64,000 bases of DNA from Poa pratensis. Lineage: Eukaryota > Streptophyta > Magnoliopsida > Poales > Poaceae. A program made the position numbers and the translations under genes. How positions within the stretch are numbered: the first letter of the stretch is position 1; each line of letters begins with the position of its first letter. Positions 1 through 10,106 of this stretch are shown here, in pieces. The notes beneath the pieces are model-generated. The model saw only the letters and a program-made list of their open reading frames with translations, had not been told where the DNA came from and did not search any database. The stretch lies in assembly GCA_947311845.1 (NCBI GenBank), contig CAMZMU010000012.1:7908903-7972902 (forward strand), written 5' to 3'.

Positions 1-142
1 CGTGCCTCCTCTTTGCGCCGAGATGCAAATCCTTGCCAACTCGTCGCCTTTCCATCAAACAATTCCAGCAAAAAACAAATCTGCCAATCTGTGATAAACC
101 TGCAGATCGATCTTCAACTGGACAAACCTCCTCGCGGTGATC

Positions 143-160
143 AACCTGGCTCTGATACCA
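143..160 (-). promoter_or_regulatory. Primer-binding site, initiator tRNA-Met type
   Basis: On the minus strand this reads TGGTATCAGAGCCAGGTT, complementary to the 3' end of plant initiator tRNA-Met including the CCA tail. It would prime minus-strand cDNA synthesis of the copia element. Confidence 0.85.
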
Positions 161-162
161 GA

Positions 163-740
163 TGATGTAGTTGTTTGCCCGATCTTTCACCGCAAGAACC
201 ACCGGATAACTATTCTTCCAATCACGGGAGCAATCCGCGTGACCTGAAGAACGAGAGAACGAATCCCACACGGCGAGCAACGAGATGATGAACACCACGC
301 CTCACGCCAAGCTCGACAACCCTTGGCAGATCCAAGAGCCTTCTCGCCACGCACGATAACTCTTGACAGATTCAAGAACACTCATGCCTTTATTTCAAAG
401 ATAACTGACGAACGTCCGAGACGCCGTCTACATGCCGGTCCCTTAGGACGGAGGCAACCTTGAACACAATGTTCTACATAATTTTCAACTCCCTAAACCC
501 CTAGCCGCTGGCTCCTTTATATAGGAGGCCAACACCTAGTCGGTTGGACAGGCCCAAACCGAAACCTATTTGGACCCCTAAACCTAGTTGGACTCGACCT
601 AGATACAAACTGACCCATGGCGGGTTCGGCCTTAGATTTGGCACGCAGCCCTAGGTAACACTACCTTAGACTTTGACATCTCATTTAAATATGTCCTAGC
701 GCGTCAACCAACCAAGACGATGCCGACGATGCCCTCATCA
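163..740 (-). repeat. 5' LTR of the copia element (578 bp)
   Basis: The LTR is bounded by a 5-bp inverted repeat, TGATG at one end and CATCA at the other. On the minus strand a TATA-like box (ctatataaag, about 513-525) lies in mid-LTR, as expected for the U3/R boundary. The inner end lies two bases from the primer-binding site. The short ORF of 64 residues inside it is not a gene. Confidence 0.75.
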
Positions 741-1093
741 ATTTCGCAGCTCTACCTGTCAGTTATATAGAGAACAATTTCTTCTTGACTTCTTCCATTG
801 AAATACATGCACACTTGAACAACTCGCATAATTCATGTATAAATAACGAATGATCTCCAGGAATGACAGTTCCATCTCCTACATAGCGGTTATTCGTAAC
901 ACGTTCAACAATTTTCATAGGTATTTTGAATGGAATTACTTGATCTGGTGGTTCCTTGTCTACTACCGTAGCAGTGGTAGTAGCATTCCCGAACAGGGAT
1001 TCAAATGGAGATCTCTCCATGATAAAATAAAGTAGCAAGCAGAAATAAAAACAACACTTCCAGTAAAAGTTTCCCTTACCAATAGCGCTTCAC
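741..1093 (-). pseudogene. Gypsy gag N-terminus, truncated
   Basis: The minus-strand reading from about 1,020 gives a gag-like start (MERSPFESLFGNATTT, then a basic FKIPMKIVERVTNNRY stretch). It continues into FIHELCELFKCA and KKKLFSI, then hits a stop codon. The same frame continues a few residues as LTGRAAK before the copia LTR cuts it off at 740. This is the N-terminal part of a Ty3/gypsy capsid protein; the rest of gag and all of pol are not here. It lies directly downstream of a tRNA-Asp-type primer site, the correct position for gag. Gypsy gag is well supported; I cannot verify the family name. Confidence 0.65.
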
Positions 1094-1111
1094 TCCCCGG
1101 CAACGGCGCCA
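1094..1111 (-). promoter_or_regulatory. Primer-binding site, tRNA-Asp type (duplicated copy)
   Basis: On the minus strand it reads TGGCGCCGTTGCCGGGGA, complementary to the 3' end of plant tRNA-Asp. It is the outer copy produced by the 505-bp tandem duplication and is followed by only the last ~220 bp of LTR. Confidence 0.8.
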
Positions 1112-1598
1112 GAAAATAGTCTTGATGACCCACAAGTATAGGGGTGTATCGTAGTACTTTCGATAAATAAGAGTGTCGAACCCAACGAGGAGCAGAAGGT
1201 GCTGACAAGGAGTTTCGGTAAAGGTTTCACTGTAAACACTAGCAGACACATTTTTAGGTTTTTTTGATATAACAGATAAATAAAATACGAGTAGATAAAA
1301 GACAGTAATAATAATTGCAGCAAGTGGCCCCATCCTTTTTAGAGCAAATAACGAATGATCTCCAGGAGGGACAGTTCCATCTCCTACATAGCGGTTATTC
1401 GTAACACGTTCAACAATTTTCATAGGTATTTTGAATGGAATTACTTGATCAGGTGGTTCCTTGTCTACTACCGTAGCAGTGGTAGTAGCATTCCCGAACA
1501 GGGATTCAAATGGAGATCTCTCCATGATAAAATAAAGTAGCAAGCAGAAATAAAAACAACACTTCCAGTAAAAGTTTCCCTTACCAATAGCGCTTCAC

Positions 1599-1616
1599 TC
1601 CCCGGCAACGGCGCCA
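1599..1616 (-). promoter_or_regulatory. Primer-binding site, tRNA-Asp type (copy next to full LTR)
   Basis: It is identical to the copy 505 bp to the left and lies 11 bases inside the complete LTR. It is the original primer site of the minus-strand gypsy element. Confidence 0.85.
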
Positions 1617-1627
1617 GAAAATAGTCT

Positions 1628-3095
1628 TGATGACCCACAAGTATAGGGGGTGTATCGTAGTACTTTCGATAAATAAGAGTGTCGAACCCAACGAGGAGCA
1701 GAAGGTGCTGACAAGGAGTTTCGGTAAAGGTTTCACTGTAAACACTAGCAGACAAGTTTTTAGGTTTTTTTGATATAACAGATAAATAAAATACGAGTAG
1801 ATAAAAGGCAGTAATAATAATTGCAGCAAGTGGCCCCATCCTTTTTAGAGCAAAGGACAAGCCGGTTGGTTTACTTATGATGGCAAAATGTTCTTGAGGA
1901 CACACGGGAATTTAGTCAAGTGCTTTCGCTTCATTTAGTTGATTAATCTTTATTGTTTTGATAAGTGTTGTGTGGGTGAACCTATGCTAATGCACCGCCC
2001 TTACTTGGACTAATACATACTTGTGATTATACCCCTTGCAAGCATCCGCAGTTACAAGAAAGTAATTACGATAAATCTAACCACAACCTTAAACTCTAAG
2101 ATCCTACACTCCCTCGTGCACCGGTTTACTAACGGGGGTTTAGGTTTCTGTCACTCCGGCAACACCACAATTAGCAACCAAATACACAATGCATTCCCCT
2201 AGGCCCATAAAGGTGAAGTGTCATATATTCGACGTTCACATGACACCACTAGAAGAATAACACCACAACTTAAATATCAAACCATTAAATATTACTCAAC
2301 ATAATTCACTACTAGCGACAAGACTTTCCCATGGCCTCAAGAACTAAATGAACTACTCACAAGACATCATTTGGATCATGATCAGAGGTAATATAATGAT
2401 GAATAACAATCTGAACATAAACTTTAATTCACCGATAAAACTCAATAGCATCAACCACAAGGAGTAATTAACACCGGGAGAGTCCCCCCCTATGAACTAG
2501 ACAAAGTATAGCCCTAGATGTTACAACGGAATGGGATGGAGCAGCGGTGATGACACTGATGGCAGTGGTGATGATGATGATGATGATCCCGATGAAGTCT
2601 AGCGTGATGACGATGAGGATGGTGATGATCCCCCCCTCCGGGAGGGAATTTCCCCGGCAGATTTCTCCCTGCCAGAGAGCTTTTTCTCTCTCTGTTGTTT
2701 CCGTCCCGTGGAGGCGGCGGAATATTTTCTCTCGCTCCCCCCCCCCCCCGAATATTAGGGTTGAGGGGATGAAGTACGCGAAGGGGGGATGCCTGAGGTG
2801 GCCCAGGGGTGGTGTGGGCCCCTCGTGGCCCATCTCAGCCTCCCATTTTGGCTGCCTCCATCTTCTGATAAAATAGGAACTTCTGTATATTTGACAAGAT
2901 TTTTAGAGCTCCAGAAATATAGTGTCTTGACGGTGCTTTTTCCAGCTGAAATCTGACTCCGGCAGTTAATTATCCAATAATCATCAAATATGCAAAATAA
3001 GACAAAATAACATAAGTTACACATCTTAATATGCAATATATCAATGAATAACACTAAATTGTGATATAAAATAGTGATGCAAAATGGACGTATCA
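1628..3095 (-). repeat. 5' LTR of gypsy element A (1,468 bp)
   Basis: On the minus strand the LTR starts TGATACGTCCATTTTGC and ends with CATCA before the tRNA-Asp primer site. The start TGATACGT is common to several Triticeae gypsy families. It contains a GAT microsatellite near 2,570 and a C-run near 2,740. Its outer flank is gtcgc (3,096-3,100); the partner duplication would lie beyond the left window edge. ORFs inside it (for example around 2,468-2,876) are short, overlap on both strands and are not genes. Confidence 0.8.
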
Positions 3096-3358
3096 GTCGC
3101 TGCCAAGATCTGCCACATCGCCGCCAAGACCTGACACCTCGCCGTCCAGGTCACCGCCAAGATTTGCAACGAGTAAAGGTTCCCGCCATGAAAAACAGTA
3201 AGATTTAGGCCCTAAAGCCCGGAGGTAAACTTGTGAGAATTATTTTCGTCTGTTTGTTTAATTGCCTGTTTGGTGCTTATGTTTGATGAGTTCCTATGGC
3301 CAAAGTTTGTTTATTTTCCAGCTTGTATAAGGCTTAACATCAGTTTTGCGATCCTATA
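3096..3358. other. CACTA internal sequence without a clear gene
   Basis: The first ~100 bp is GC-rich and can be read as a Pro/Ser/Arg-rich stretch on the plus strand (repeated ccgcc-aagac). That could be a leftover exon of the downstream CACTA gene. The remainder is AT-rich and intron-like. No start codon or splice site could be fixed. Confidence 0.3.
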
Positions 3359-3621
3359 CTCCCTCTGTTCGGATTTAGTCTACATTCTAGAGCAGTTTTT
3401 TGTTCGGATTTAGTCTACATTCCCACCGTTGCAAAATACTACTAAACATATAATTAAGCATTGGCTGCATATAATTAAGCATTGGTAAAGCAAATGGTGC
3501 TTTGTTTTCTGTGAAACCATACTTCTAATTCATGCATGTGTGTGGTCAAGTAGTACTAATAAATACAATGCTAAATTGTCTGAAATTGTACAAGATGTAG
3601 ATTAAAGCAGAACGGAGGGAG
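3359..3621. mobile_element. Stowaway-type MITE (263 bp)
   Basis: The terminal inverted repeats are CTCCCTCTGTTC and GAACGGAGGGAG, flanked by TA on both sides (3,357-3,358 and 3,622-3,623). These are the hallmarks of Tc1/mariner-derived Stowaway elements of grasses. It has no coding capacity, so its transposase must act in trans. Confidence 0.85.
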
Positions 3622-3950
3622 TAAGTCTTAGGTTCACAGATTAGATTACTCATGTCGATATGTTACATTATCAGTACTACATGATTCCGTCAGGTGAATC
3701 CGAAGTGGTACTTTGGCCTTAGAATAGTAGAACAATCATGTTAGATAATTGTGGTATGTGTAGCGGCTGGTCCAATATATGTACCACACAATCTTATGCT
3801 TATGTTATGCTTATTTTTGTTCAGATTTTGTCTGCATTCTACTATAGAAATCCATTCCACCTCTGTAATTAAGCAATAAATTAAAATCACATGTCCCCAC
3901 CGTTGCAAAATACTACTACTCCTACCCATTCACAGTGCTCCAAAGTAGTT

Positions 3951-4163
3951 GGTTGCATATAATTAAGCATTGGTAAAGCAAATGGTGTTTTGTTTTCTGT
4001 GAAACCATACTTCTAATTCATGCATGTGTGTGGTCAAGTAGTACTAATAAATACAATGCTAAATTGTCTGAAATTGTACAAGATGTAGATTAAAACAGAA
4101 CGGAGGGAGCAAGTCTTAGGTCCACAGATTAGATTACTCATGTCGATCTGTTACATTATCAGT
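3951..4163. repeat. Direct repeat: second copy of MITE 3' part plus flank
   Basis: About 213 bp nearly identical to 3,463-3,675, including the MITE right end (gaacggagggag) and some 50 bp of non-MITE flank. Weaker similarity extends left to about 3,816 (ttgttcagattttgtctgc compared with ttgttcggatttagtctac). Because flank is included, this is a local duplication rather than an independent MITE insertion. Confidence 0.8.
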
Positions 4164-4167
4164 TCTA

Positions 4168-4290
4168 CTCCCTCCGTTCCAAAATACATGATTTGAATTT
4201 GTACAAAAGTGGATGTATCTATACATGTAACATGTCTAGATACATCAAATTTTGGACAAATGGAAGTCATCTATTTTGGAACGGAGGGAG
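4168..4290. mobile_element. Stowaway MITE (123 bp)
   Basis: It has near-perfect terminal inverted repeats (CTCCCTCCGTTCCAAAATA and its complement ending GGAACGGAGGGAG) and TA target duplications at 4,166-4,167 and 4,291-4,292. The interior contains the palindromic tagatacat/atgtatcta block typical of the small grass Stowaway families. It inserted right at the edge of the 213-bp duplication. Confidence 0.92.
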
Positions 4291-4450
4291 TACATAATAA
4301 TCTATACCAGTAATATAATTTAGAATAGCAAATGTTTTTAGCAAGTGTTTTTAGCAATGGGAGAAACCCGGAAATGAGTACCTTACTTTGTAGCTGTAAT
4401 AGGTTCTTAGCAAGTGTTTTTTTTGCAACTTACTTTAAGTTCTTTAATCA

Positions 4451-6433
4451 TGTTAGAACCACAAACAGAACCTGGTGCAGTTCGCAATCGCAAGCGCGTC
4501 AATGCTGATATAGTTGAAGGCACAACACTTGAGTCTCCGGTAGAAAACAAAAGAAGTACATACGCCAAACTCAAGCGGCCAGTGGTCCAAGGCGAGCAGC
4601 CAGTTGCCCATGGCTCCCATGGCCAGCTGGAAGCTGCACAACACATCAAGGCAGCTGACCATGGTGAGGAGGCAGCCGCCCAACACGAGCAGGCACCTCC
4701 CCATGTCGAACTGCCACCAGTCCTAGGCGACCACAGTGAGGAGGCAGTCGCCCAACACGAGCAGGCACATCCCCATGTCAAGCTGCCACCAGTCCTAGGC
4801 GAGGAGCTGGACAACGTGTCCAATAGAGGGAGGATCAAAATTATAATTCCTAAGGGAAAGACAAGGCCAGTGAACCCAAAGATTGCTTCCATGTTTGCTA
4901 CTGCGTGTTCTGTAGCTGTGAAGGATACTGTGCCTATCTTCTCCCATTGGAAAGAGTACAAGCGAAGACCCGAAGTATTTTCTATGTATGTCGCCCATGT
5001 GAGTGTAAGTTTTGTAACCCAACTTCCAGTTCATTCCATGAAAAAAAACTTTCCAGTTCATTCCATTAAAAAAACATTCTAGTTCATTCCCTTGATGTTC
5101 ATAAAACTGAAGAATGCTCTAAATTTTGTTTCAGTCAAAATTTATTTTGGACCTCAAAGACCCCTGGATTCATAAAGCTCTTCTAAGGAATCTCAAGAAC
5201 CGTACAAGACAAAGACGCCATTTCCTGAGGGGCGTTTACTTTGACAGTGTTCAAGACAAGACTATGGTTCTACGGACACCTCCTTTTGAAGTACAACACA
5301 TGAGAGAAGACGACTGGTGCAGTTTAGTCGATACCTAGTTCACACCCGCGAAACAGGTCGTGTCCTTGTTCACTCAACCTTGCCACTTTTCCAGCTCTAT
5401 ATTATGGACTGTCGCTAATCTGTTCATACTCTTTGTCTGTGTAAACGGCTTGTTTGAAAGCCATCGAAAGCAGACAGCGCGTCCTGTACCCTTCTGTCAC
5501 AGGTTCTTGTAGCTACGAGGTTTGTTGCGACATGGGGGAAGACGCATTCGAATTGTTCAGATCTAAGCACGGCAGCAAGAAGCGGATTTTCACTTCGCCT
5601 GTGAAAAGACCAATTGTAAGTCCCTCATAATTCTGTACATCTGGAATCAACAGTTTACATGCATGCGCAGATTCACTTCGTCAGCTATTTCACCAATGCT
5701 TGTCATCTGATAGTTCTTGTATATGCATGCTTACTTCTTGTCATCTCCTAGTTCATCTATCATCTATTTTTCAGCTATGTTCCTTACATGTCTGTCATCT
5801 GCTTTTTTCCAGCTATGTTCTTTGCAAGCTAGTTCATCTCTTGCTGCATCTATGTTTCTACATGCAGATCCATTGTCATTTCAGCATCAACAAACACGTC
5901 TGTTAAAATCTGCACTTAATCATCTCAGCATGGTTCCCAACTATGTTTTGTACACGATTATCTTCAGCTATATCACCTACGCTTGTCATCTGCTAGTCAT
6001 GTACATGTTTGCTGAAAATCTATGTTCTGTATAAGCTTGTTGTCTGCTAGTTCAGCTGCTATTTCATCTTATGCTTTTACTTGCTCTATAGGATGAAATT
6101 AAAGAGAAGATGGCACAATCTACTTCAGGGGATGGTGCTGTCAAGGAGATTCTTTCTGCCGTCGAATCTGTGTTAATGAGCCGTCCAAGAGCATCAAAGA
6201 TTCAGATTCAGCTTCTACTTGATTCTGACAAACAAGGGAGGACCAAACTACAGACTGTAGTTGATGAGTTGAATCAGGCGAAGGAACAAGCTGATGCCGA
6301 AGGGATCAAGTATCATCAAGACTTGCACCTTATGAAGAAGGAACAAGAAACTATGAAGCAGGGTCAACAGTGGTGCAATACCCTTATTGCGCAATTGTTG
6401 GCTAAAGGTTCTTCGACACATGCAACTGATTAG
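4451..6433 (+). CDS. CACTA second-ORF-type protein (Transposase_24-like), spliced
   Basis: This is a likely accessory protein of the CACTA element (TnpA/Transposase_24-like; known relatives bind subterminal repeats). I read four exons. Exon 1 is about 4,451-5,004, ending at a gtaagt donor; exon 2 starts at 5,135 after tttcag and joins in phase. A third covers about 5,490-5,615 (VTGSCSYEVCC, DAFELFRSKHG, then gtaagt). The last is 6,092-6,433 after tatag. Exon 1 has two tandem 24-residue repeats (each with AQHEQA and LPPVLG), then KGKTRPVNPKIASMFA and VPIFSHWKEYK. Exon 2 carries FILDLKDPWIHKAL and RRHFLRGVYFD, matching the family pattern. The final exon is a charged coiled coil. Exon 2 runs into a stop at 5,336 unless an upstream donor is used, so the gene may be broken. 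The true start is uncertain because the stretch before MLEPQTEP is intron-like. Confidence 0.6.
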
Positions 6434-7070
6434 CCCAGCGTGAGAACCTCTGGAAACTCGTCGCATTTTGGTGCCCTTTGTGAGTATGTTGCTGGTTGCC
6501 TTTGAGAGGCCAAAAACTGTATGTTCAGTGTAGGTCAACCACTTTTTGTCTGTTGAACATGGCCTCTCTGGCTTTTGATGCCTATGCTGGTGAGCAAGGC
6601 TCTGACTTATTCGAAATTTATGCATTTGCTGCATGTATTGTGTTTGCTTCGATGCGAAAACTAGCAGCGCTAGCATGCTAGCATTTTACATCCGTCTCGA
6701 ATCCTCTTTTGAATGATGACAAAACGGAAACGTCGAGTGATCGCTGACGTCACGAACTATGCGTGACAGAAACGTTCCGTCATGGACAATGTACACGTGT
6801 GCACGTATGATTGGTCCATGTGCCATCATATAACTAGTCCACGCGTCTGCACATGATTGGTCTACGTGTTTGCGTATGGTTGCACGATCGACGTGACGGA
6901 TAAAACAAACGTCGCGAGAGAATGATGACGTCATAATCGATGGCGACGAAAAATAATTTTCATCACGGATACGTCGACACGTGGCGTCTCGACAGAGGCA
7001 CGCGTGCAGGCACCTGATTAGCGCAAGAGCGCGACGGAACAACAAAAACGTCGCAGCCAGATGACGTCAT
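6434..7070. other. CACTA 3' untranslated and subterminal region (left part)
   Basis: After the stop codon comes ~250 bp of 3' UTR-like sequence. From about 6,690 there is a block with many cgacg/cgtcg and acgtcat motifs in both orientations. This fits the subterminal transposase-binding arrays of CACTA elements. It continues, after the nested LTR element, at 17,001. The ORFs at 6,686-7,045 fall in this array and are not genes. Confidence 0.6.
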
Positions 7071-8516
7071 TGATGTCTACGCACGCTTCTATTCTTGTAC
7101 ACAGTGTTAGGCCTCCAAGTGCAGAGGTTTGTAGAACAGCAGCAAGTTTCCCTTAAGTGAATCACCCAAGGTTTATCGAACTCAGGGAGGTAGAGGTCAA
7201 AGATATCCCTCTCAAGCAACCCTGCAATTAAGATACTAGGAGTCTCTTGTGTCCCCAACACACCCAATACACTTGTCAGGTGTATAGGTGCACTAATTCG
7301 GCGAAGAGATAGTGAAATACAAGTAATATGGATGATTATAAGTAGTAATTGCAATCTGAAATAAAAATGGCAGCAAGCAAACATGTAGCAGAACTGGTTG
7401 TAAACGGTGTTTCAATGCTTAGAAACAAGGCCTAGGGATCATACTTTCACTAGTGGACACTCTCAACAATAATAATATAATTGAATACATAGATATTTCC
7501 TCTTCACTATGCTACTCTGAATTATTCTCTCGTTGGATAACGAACACCAATCCACTGCGTAGGGCTATAAAAGCACACCTTAAAGTCGCATTCCACATCT
7601 AGGGAGCCCCACACTGTCAACTTGAGCGCCCTAAATAGTACTAGACAAACACCACAATTTCATAGAGACATCCAACGCAAATAATAACTCATGATAAGTA
7701 TTCCTGTAATCTTTAGCCTAAGAGCCACACACGGTGTGCACACTGTCAACTTTGCACCGTGGGACAAAGGTGACTCCGGAGTTTAAATTAATAAAACCAC
7801 TCAAGTAGCATATAAGATAATGAAGAGTAACATCTATGGATTCAACTAGATTACAAAGCACATGATCACATAAAGATCACACTATGGGAGAGAGAGATAA
7901 ACCACATAGCTACCGGTAGAGCCCTCAGCCCCGATGAAGAACTACTCCCTCCTCATCATGGGAGGCAGCAACGGCGATGATGGAGGCGGTGGCATCGATG
8001 GAGATGGCTCCGGGGGCAATTCCCCGTCCCGGCAAAGTGCCGAAACAGAGACTTCTGTCCCCCGAATTAGGATTTTTGGTGGCGGCGGAGCTACGGAACT
8101 CTTCTGGAGAAATCGTAGATTCTTTTAGGGTTTGCATCGCGGAGGCAATATATAGTCCAAAGGGCATCGTGAGGTGGTGCACGAGGCGGCCGCACCACCC
8201 CCCGGCGCCGCCCCCCTCTAGGCCGCGCAAGGGCATGGTCTGGAGGCTGTGGGCCTCCGCTGGACTTTCTGGCTCCGTGGGTCTTCTGACGAAATAGAAT
8301 TTCTGTAATTTTTCTGGATTTTTCCGAGCACTTTGGTTTTCGGGCCTTTTCTACAATACACAGACATAATAAACAGAAACTGGCAATGTGGCATCTTGTT
8401 AATAGGTTAGTCCAATAAATGCATAAAAATTCTATGAAGTGTATATAAAACATGTAACAATTGGTATAATATCAACATGGAACATCAGAAATTATAGATA
8501 CGTTTGAGACGTATCA
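7071..8516 (-). repeat. 3' LTR of the non-autonomous element (1,446 bp)
   Basis: On the minus strand it begins TGATACGTCTCAAACGTATC and ends near GACATCA, with TGAT/ATCA-type ends. A TATA-like sequence (ctatatattgcc, minus) lies near 8,150. It differs from the right LTR by scattered single bases and small indels. Overlapping ORFs around 7,925-8,453 occur in both LTRs and on both strands and are LTR sequence, not genes. Confidence 0.9.
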
Positions 8517-10090
8517 AGCATCCCCAAGCTTAGTTCTACTCGTCCTCGAGTAGGTAAAACGATAAAAACAAAATAATTTCTGAGGTGACATGCTACCAAC
8601 ATAAACTTGATCAAATAGTATTGTAAAGCACATGTTATGAATGAAGTGATCCAGGTCAATGGTCTATAGTTTGCTAACAAGTAGATAATGAGCAAACAAC
8701 TGAATCATATAAGGAAAAACTTTTCATGAATAGTACTTTCGAGACAAGCATCAAAGAGTTTTGCATAAGATTTAACTCATAAAGCAATAGATTCTAAATA
8801 AAAGGTATTTAACCATCACAAAGGAAGATTTAAGCTTCAGCAATTGCTTTCAACTTTCAACATATATATCTCATGGATATTTGTCAACACAAAGCAATAT
8901 AATAAGTGCAATATACAAGCATATAAAAATTATTGCACCAAAGTTGACACTAGTGTTTGCTTCTGAGATAGAAAGAAGTAGGAAAACTGACTCAACATAA
9001 AAGTAAAAGAAAGGCCCTTCGTAGAGGGAAGCAGGGATTAAATCATGTGCCAGAGCTTTTTAAGTTTTTGAAATCATATAGAGAGTAAAAATAAGTTTTG
9101 GGAGGTGTTTGTGAATTGTCAACGAACCAGAAAATGGAAAGTACAATATGACCCCTGCCAACCAGACTTTTAAGAGCGGCTCCCATGAAGGACGTAATTT
9201 CTACCAGCAAGGCAGATCATCCCTCTTTATCTTTTGTTTACACATGCAGATATTTCACTGTTTGTCATTGCTTGACTGATAAATCAGGGAAAAAATGTGA
9301 AGAGAATTAAGCGGTTAAAGTTGTAATTAATTGGGACTGGGCATCCCATTTGCTAGCTCTTTTTGCAAAATTAATGGATAAGCGGATGTATATGCCGCTA
9401 GTCCGATGGTAAAGTCTGTTTGACAGTTGACATAAAGACATCCACCCCGTCCTCATGAGCTTGGTAAACATTGACACAAAATAGGAGTAATAATTTTTGA
9501 ATAGTTTAAAGGTAGCACATGAAAAATTTACTTGGAATGGCAAGGAAATACCACAGATAGGTAGTTATGGTGGACACAAATGGCATGGATTTTGGCTCAA
9601 GGTTTTGGATGCACGAGAAGCATTCCCTCTCAGTACAGAGTTTAGGCTAGCAAGGTTATTTGAAGCAAACACATGATATTAACCGACACAGCAAGACTTA
9701 TATGAAAACATATTGCAAGCATTATAAGACTCTACACTGTCTTCCTTGTTAACCAAACCCTTTTACTAGAAAATATCTAGACCATAGAGATACCAATCAT
9801 GCAAACCAAATTTCAATGAGCTTTACGGTAGTTCTTCATTAATAGGTTTTAACTACATGATACAAAAGCTTAAACATGAACTACTTGATAACTCAAAACA
9901 ATTCACAAGTATCAAATTATCCAATACAGTGATCTACAAGAATATGTAAGCTTTTTCCATTATACCATCTACCACATGCAGCATTTTCTGTTCCAACCAA
10001 ACACCAATCAATTTATTTCAACATGAACTCTCCAAACAATTATAAGTGAAGCAAGAGAGTACTTTCTTTAAAAGAACTAATAGCTTTGAA
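8517..10090. other. Internal non-coding region of the non-autonomous element (3' side)
   Basis: AT-rich sequence without an ORF of note. The first bases contain the purine tract and, on the minus strand, a motif reading ctcgaggacgag. A similar motif precedes the 3' LTR of related gypsy elements. The LINE interrupts it at its right end. Confidence 0.6.
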
Positions 10091-10106
10091 TAAGAGATGC
10101 ATGCAA

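Larger units (their letters stand above)
1..740 (-). mobile_element. Copia-type LTR retrotransposon, 5' end (runs off window)
   Basis: This is a minus-strand element seen from its 5' LTR inward; the rest lies beyond the left edge. The LTR is followed on the minus strand by a primer site matching initiator-tRNA-Met, the usual copia primer, and then a short leader. It interrupts the gag of the gypsy element to the right, which stops matching at this LTR edge, so it is the younger of the two. The right flank is atttc; its partner target duplication is out of view. The copia assignment rests on the primer type and the small LTR, because no pol domain is visible. Confidence 0.75.
841..1850. repeat. 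Tandem duplication (505-bp period) across the LTR/primer-site/gag junction
   Basis: Two nearly identical units, 841-1,345 and 1,346-about 1,850, each contain the gag start, a tRNA-Asp primer site and the last ~220 bp of the LTR. The element therefore has two primer sites and two gag starts on the minus strand. In the inner copy gag is cut after the NNRYVGDGT segment, where the unit boundary joins LTR sequence. Differences between units are scattered single bases, so the duplication is young compared with the element or was homogenised. Confidence 0.85.
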
